A DNA stretch of 64,000 nt from Occallatibacter savannae (GTDB lineage Bacteria; Acidobacteriota; Terriglobia; Terriglobales; Acidobacteriaceae). The notes beneath the pieces are model-generated. The model had not been told where the DNA came from. It made no database searches and saw only the letters and a list, made by a program, of their open reading frames with translations. This document shows, piece by piece, positions 59,898-64,000 of the stretch (position 1 is its first letter; the number at the start of each line of letters is the position of its first letter). Made by a program: the position numbers and the translations under genes. The stretch lies in NCBI RefSeq assembly GCF_003131205.1, contig NZ_QFFY01000005.1:248001-312000 (forward strand), in the 5' to 3' direction.

Positions 59898-62410
59898 GGA
59901 AGAAGGCGCAGAGTGTGTTGGGTGTCGGCGGTGACGGCCGCGGGCGTGAAGGGGAGCGCGAAGGTGCGGCCGTTGTAGTAGTCGCTCCACTGATCGCGAT
60001 AGTAGGGGCTGTAGACGTTGCCGCTTTCGCCGAGGACGATGTTCTCGGTTGAGCCGTCGATGTTGCTCCAATCCATGGTGAAGCGCTGCGACGGACCGAA
60101 GGACTCGCCGACCTGCTTCACGGTGATGGTGTCTCCGCTGAGCGGCTGGCGGCCTGTGCCGGCGGTGCGGCCGATGAAGGGTAGGAAACCTGCGAGCGGA
60201 TGTTCGATGTCGACGACGTGCCAGCTGCCGTAGGTCCACTTGCCGAGGTCAGAGGGAACGTTGTTGTCTTTGAGAACGCGGCGGAGTGCGTAAGTAAGGA
60301 GTGCGTCCCAGTCCTTGTAGTCGGGCGGGAGCCAGTCGGGGCTGGCGTGCATCACGATTTCTTCAAAGGCGAAGTTCGATTCGGACCACTGGTAGAGCTT
60401 GGAGAGATCTTTGCCGAGCTTCGGTTCGAGCAGCATAGGGCGCAGGGCGTAGCGCGTGTTGACTTCGATCGATGCGGCGACGGAGTCGGTGGTGAGGCGT
60501 CCATCCCAGTTGCGCAGCAGGTCGGCGGCCTGGCGGAGCCGCGCGTCGGCCTCTGATGAGTGATCGATGGCGGTGGCGAGACGGTGCGCGAGTTGCTGGT
60601 CCGCTTCGCTGTAGATGTCGGTTTGCACGGCGAGCATGTCGGCGGGAGTTAGGTGATCACGGCCCTGGAGAAGTTTGTAGATGCGCTCGGCCCGGTAGGG
60701 ATCGGCCCACTCGTTTGTGAGCGGGTACTTCGATTTGACGGACGTGACACGCGAATTGGCGGTGGCGAGAAAGCCGGAGGGCGGGTCGAAGGCGTTGGGC
60801 AGGTCGTCAAACGGCATGTAGCCTTGCCACTCGTGCTTCGCATCGCCGATGGGAACGCTGGAGATGTCTGCGGGGCGGATAGGCAACCTTCCGATTGCGT
60901 GATAGCCGATGTGGCCCTGGTCGTCAGAGTAGACGACGTTCTGCGAGGGCCAGGACCACTGCTTGAGTGCGGCGCTGAAGTCGGTCCAGTTGGATGCGGT
61001 GTTGATGGCGTAGAGCGGGATCGAATTCAGAGACGGATCATAGAGGTTCCATTTGAGCGCGATGGGACGTGGGTCTTTGGTGAAAATGGGATCGATCAGT
61101 GGGCCATGGTCAGTAAGGCGCACATCGTAGTGGACGTCTCGAGCGCCACGTACGCGGATGAGTTCGCGATCGATGGTGAGCGGATGCCACTGTGCGTCTG
61201 CGCCTTCGTATTTGTCGGTCTGGACATTCTCGATATAGAGGTCCTGCACGTCGGCGTAGAGAGCGGTGAATCCCCAGGCGACGTGTTCGTTGTGTCCGGC
61301 AATGACGAAGGGCATGCCGGGGAGCGTGACGCCGGCTGCGTGAAAGCCGGGGGCGCGCAGGTCGGCCATGTACCAGATGTTCGGCTCGTTGAGACCGAGG
61401 TGCATGTCGTTCGAGAGCAGAGGCTTTCCGCTGGCGGTGTGCGCGCCGGAGATGACCCAGTTGTTGGAACCGGGAGTGCAGTCGGGGCAGCGGCCGTGGT
61501 CGAGGAGAGAAGAGAGTTTGCGGACGTCGGCTATGTTGGATTCCCATCCATGCGCTGGGACATCCGATGAGTTTGTCAGGTCGGCAATTGTGCGCTCGTC
61601 ATCATCGTCCGCGCTGGCTGCGGGTTGTGGATGCGGCTCGGCGCTGTTGATCAGTTCTCCGGTTGGCGGATGATCACGCCAGGAGCCGACGGGGTAGAGG
61701 TCCGACTCGAGCTTCGGGTTGTTTAGCTGCGCGGAGATTCGGCCGCGAGCGAGCTTTGTGTACCAGTGGGTGTCGAGCATGTCGACCATCATCATGCCGA
61801 TGGAGATGGAGTCGACGCCGGACCACGGCTGGGGTTTGTAGTGGAGCATGCGGAACTCGGGGGGGAGCGAGTCCTGATGCTGCGCGATGTAGATGTTGAC
61901 GCCGCGCGCGTAGGCGTCGAGACGGGCGCGCTCGTCGGGCGGGAGGTTTCCATAGATGCGGTGCGCGACGTTGCGGAACTGAAGGACGCGCTGCATCTTG
62001 TCGTGGCGCACGAGGGAGGGGCCCATGAGTTCGGCGAGCTCGCCGTTCGCGGTGCGGCGGTAGGCGTCCATCTGCCAGAGGCGGTCCTGCGCGGTGATGT
62101 AGCCCTGGGCGACGAACATGTCCTCCTGCGATGCGGCACTGATGTGGGGAACGCCATGCTGATCGCGTTGGACGATGACGGGAGCGGCAGGGCCCTGAAT
62201 GCCCTGCGCGGCGAGATGGATTTCGCCATCGAGTTGGGGCAGGGCTGCCTTCGCGGCGCTGCGAAGCCAGACGACGAAGATGGCAACGAGGAGAACAAGT
62301 GTGGTCAGAAACCAGAAGCCGCCGATGAGGACGATGCGCGGCCAGCGGCGACGTGCGGATCGGCGATCCGTCGGTTCAAGAACTTGTTCCCGATCGGCAG
62401 GCGGAGGCAT
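59894..62410 (-). CDS. Penicillin acylase-family (Ntn) hydrolase
   Basis: An 838-residue Ntn hydrolase of the penicillin/AHL-acylase family (PF01804). Residues 25-49 are a membrane anchor (IVLIGGFWFLTTLVLLVAI). The pre-domain has GVPHISAASQEDMFVAQGYI and the autocleavage site is Ser315 (PGSNNWVISG), which becomes the N-terminal nucleophile of the beta chain; LLSNDMHLGLNEPNIWY and GHNEHVAWGFTALYAD follow. Natural substrates may be acylated homoserine lactones, peptides or lipids. It is probably in one operon with the membrane protein downstream (ATGA overlap). Confidence 0.92.
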   Translation of the reverse strand: MPPPADREQVLEPTDRRSARRRWPRIVLIGGFWFLTTLVLLVAIFVVWLRSAAKAALPQLDGEIHLAAQGIQGPAAPVIVQRDQHGVPHISAASQEDMFVAQGYITAQDRLWQMDAYRRTANGELAELMGPSLVRHDKMQRVLQFRNVAHRIYGNLPPDERARLDAYARGVNIYIAQHQDSLPPEFRMLHYKPQPWSGVDSISIGMMMVDMLDTHWYTKLARGRISAQLNNPKLESDLYPVGSWRDHPPTGELINSAEPHPQPAASADDDDERTIADLTNSSDVPAHGWESNIADVRKLSSLLDHGRCPDCTPGSNNWVISGAHTASGKPLLSNDMHLGLNEPNIWYMADLRAPGFHAAGVTLPGMPFVIAGHNEHVAWGFTALYADVQDLYIENVQTDKYEGADAQWHPLTIDRELIRVRGARDVHYDVRLTDHGPLIDPIFTKDPRPIALKWNLYDPSLNSIPLYAINTASNWTDFSAALKQWSWPSQNVVYSDDQGHIGYHAIGRLPIRPADISSVPIGDAKHEWQGYMPFDDLPNAFDPPSGFLATANSRVTSVKSKYPLTNEWADPYRAERIYKLLQGRDHLTPADMLAVQTDIYSEADQQLAHRLATAIDHSSEADARLRQAADLLRNWDGRLTTDSVAASIEVNTRYALRPMLLEPKLGKDLSKLYQWSESNFAFEEIVMHASPDWLPPDYKDWDALLTYALRRVLKDNNVPSDLGKWTYGSWHVVDIEHPLAGFLPFIGRTAGTGRQPLSGDTITVKQVGESFGPSQRFTMDWSNIDGSTENIVLGESGNVYSPYYRDQWSDYYNGRTFALPFTPAAVTADTQHTLRLLP

Positions 62411-62466
62411 GATCTAGAACAGGATAACGCTGACCCCAATTGTGTCGTCTGAAGGAGCCACATGTG

Positions 62467-63402
62467 CTACTCGGTGGGCGAGGTCATCAGCACTTCTTCG
62501 CGTTTGCGGAGTTCCGCGATGGCAGTGTCGCGGAGAAGGCGGAAGACGATTGGGTGCGAGCCTTCGGGCAGATCGTGTTCGATGGCCGCGTCGCACACGA
62601 CAGCTCGGGCGGTGTTGAGGCCGCGTTTCCAGCCGGGCTTTGCGGCGTCTCGAACAAGGAGGCACTCAGTCGAGAAGCCGGCGGCGACGAGCATGGTTTG
62701 CGCGATGCGCTGGAAGTCTGACCACCGCGAGGCGATGCCGATGAGGTCACTTGAGTGTGCGGGCATGTAGCGCTGCAGGTACGACTGCAGTTCGGGGGAG
62801 ACAGGATGAATCTGAAGGGTCGCGAGTTCTTTTCCCGCGGGCAGCAGCTTGCGGACCTGGGCGGCCTTGCTGGGAAGGACCGTAGGCATGGAGCCGTCAA
62901 GGATCGTCGGCGTTGCGCACTCATCGAGCCCACAGCCGAGGACGGGCAGTGAGAGGGCCTGTTCCATTTCGCAGAGGACGATGCGGCGCAGTTCGGGGTC
63001 GGGTTCGATGAGCAGCCAGCGCGCCGGCGGTTCGAGCGCGAGCCAGCGGCGGAGGCGCGATTTGATCAGGGCTTCAGAGGCGCCGAGCTTGCGGGCGCGT
63101 GCGGCGAGATCGCCAATCATCTGATCGATGGCGATCTCGGGGGTGAGCGGCGCTTCCGGCCGCGTGGAGCGGACGAAAACTCCGCTGCCGTGGCGCATCT
63201 CGACCCAGCCCTCGTCTTCAAGTTGTTTGTAGGCGACGCTGGCGGTGTTGGCGTGAATGCCGAAGCGACGGGAAAGATCGCGGGTGCTGGGCAGGCGCTG
63301 GCCGGGGGCGAGTTCCTTCGAAAGAATGCCGAGCACCACCTGCGTGATGAGCTGCTCGCGCAGGGAGACTTCGGCGGTGCGGTTGAGCCAAAGGCGCATC
63401 AT
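62467..63402 (-). CDS. GntR-family transcriptional regulator
   Basis: A 311-residue regulator. The GntR winged helix spans about 12-77 (REQLITQVVLGILSKELAPG, LPSTRDLSRRFGIHANTASV, QLEDEGWVEMRHGSGVF). The C-terminal 220 residues have no aminotransferase or UTRA motif that I recognise (LRRIVLCEMEQALSLPVLGC, LQSYLQRYMPAHSSDLIGIA). Its ATG directly abuts the stop of the CPBP fragment upstream. Ligand and targets are unknown. Confidence 0.88.
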   Translation of the reverse strand: MMRLWLNRTAEVSLREQLITQVVLGILSKELAPGQRLPSTRDLSRRFGIHANTASVAYKQLEDEGWVEMRHGSGVFVRSTRPEAPLTPEIAIDQMIGDLAARARKLGASEALIKSRLRRWLALEPPARWLLIEPDPELRRIVLCEMEQALSLPVLGCGLDECATPTILDGSMPTVLPSKAAQVRKLLPAGKELATLQIHPVSPELQSYLQRYMPAHSSDLIGIASRWSDFQRIAQTMLVAAGFSTECLLVRDAAKPGWKRGLNTARAVVCDAAIEHDLPEGSHPIVFRLLRDTAIAELRKREEVLMTSPTE

Positions 63403-63670
63403 CTACCAACGCGACATCATCTGCATAGCCTCAGCTGTAGACATTTTGATCTCCCTGGGGCGCCGGCTATGGAGGAACAACAGCCAGGCGAGAAGCAGCA
63501 GCACCACAGGGATGACGAGGAGGCTGCCTTCGGGGCCGTCTGCTCCGCCGCTCCAGAGGGGGTTGCCCATGGGCTTGGTGGAGAAGAGATGGCCGGGAGC
63601 GACAAATCCGCTATCGGCAGTGCCATAGAAGTAGGTTTCGGCCCAGTCCCAGGCGGCGTGGCAGCCGATG
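63403..63670 (-). pseudogene. C-terminal fragment of a CPBP (CAAX) membrane protease
   Basis: The minus-strand frame reads AIGCHAAWDWAETYFYG, then GNPLWSGGADGPEGSLLVIP and a last membrane helix (VIPVVLLLLAWLLFLHS). This is the C-terminal part of CPBP intramembrane proteases, including their conserved HxxWD(x) histidine. Upstream of about 63670 the frame stays open to 63747, but the protein context ends: the sequence there belongs to the plus-strand propeller gene. The N-terminal membrane helices and the EExxxR motif are missing. It is thus a truncated gene. Confidence 0.7.
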
Positions 63671-64000
63671 GCCCGGATGGACGCTGGATCCACTTCGCAG
63701 TGAACGCCGCGAATGGCTCGATCGAGGGCAACTATCGTGACGTGCAAGGAAGGCTGTACCGGATGAACCCGGAGTCCGGAAAAATCGAGCGGCTGGGATC
63801 GTCGTTCGACGGATCTTTCGATCAGTATGTGCTGCTGGCGGACGGACGCGAAGTGGCAGTGGGTCTGAAGGGCACAGAGGCGCAGCTATACCTCATTGAG
63901 GGAGACAGGGCCACCAAACTGGCTGGGCTCGCTGGTACCTACGCGGGACTGGTTTCGGCCAAGGGAGCGAACTCCCTGCTCGTTCAATTTTCGACGATCA
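63667..64000 (+). CDS. Beta-propeller (S9 peptidase/TolB-like) gene fragment
   Basis: An open plus-strand frame from about 63667 to the window end reads DGPDGRWIHFAVN, NYRDVQGRLYRMNPESGKIE, FDQYVLLADGREVAVGLKG and QLYLIEGDRATKLAG. These are propeller blades of the prolyl-oligopeptidase/DPP or TolB style, with the PDGRWI turn. The 5' part of the gene, with start and signal peptide, is missing; the frame begins at the same point where the CPBP fragment ends. The C-terminus lies beyond the window. Confidence 0.65.

Overview
The window is GC-rich DNA that reads like a chromosome segment of an acidobacterium, probably of the Terriglobia/Acidobacteriaceae type. This is inferred from gene content and style: many exported proteins of families common there (GH3 with a PA14 insert, lactonase-type beta-propeller, M13 and S10 peptidases, DUF1593/Sde182, repeated beta-rich exported domains), a split F-type ATP synthase operon, PadR-controlled gene groups and many intergenic palindromes. 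No rRNA, tRNA or CRISPR array was found. The taxon was not confirmed by any search.

Layout. 1-8400 (minus strand): exopolysaccharide export and assembly genes (flippase cut by the window edge, O-antigen-ligase-like protein, Wzc-type tyrosine autokinase, hexapeptide acetyltransferase, GT2, Wza-type export protein) with an unknown exported protein upstream; base composition is lower in GC than the rest. 9068-16360: an accessory island. An RHH regulator gene diverges from a tightly overlapping operon that encodes a Rad52-like annealing protein, a DUF669-like protein, a RecB/Cas4-type nuclease with four cysteines, an unknown helical protein and an HNH protein. The island also holds a 67-residue protein paired with an AAA+ ATPase, a 109-residue unknown and a 378-residue protein with a degenerate P-loop-like segment. 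No integrase or phage structural gene is visible. 16442-17711: ECF sigma factor with two small membrane proteins. 17933-25100: GH3, TonB, lactonase, LpxC, NAD-isocitrate dehydrogenase. 25218-31438: zinc-ribbon and Clp-N proteins, a PadR operon with an alpha/beta hydrolase, a reductase. 31666-37125: NrdR, DegT aminotransferase, Hfq-HflX, a beta-propeller protein with a Nudix hydrolase. 37209-43506: exported peptidases, a phosphoesterase, an LTXXQ protein and a coiled-coil protein. 44134-50833: ATP synthase b, b', delta, alpha, gamma, beta, epsilon (a and c are not here). 50905-64000: a frameshifted exported protein, DUF1593, PanD, a prenyl diphosphate synthase, a PTPS-related membrane protein, penicillin acylase, GntR, and finally a breakpoint joining two truncated genes.

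The most distinctive signals are three families of structured repeats. (1) Hairpins with changing stems but a fixed 3' flank of the form GGGGCACCCG, all on the same strand; one copy lies inside a coding sequence. (2) A roughly 212-bp MITE-like composite of nested palindromes present at 30.1 and 57.8 kb. (3) Inverted arrays of degenerate heptamers (GTTGYCA or AGCTNTT types), four copies facing four, placed between ATP synthase genes and elsewhere, in two cases occupying the position of the ribosome binding site. With the recombination island, these are the best candidates for previously undescribed biology.
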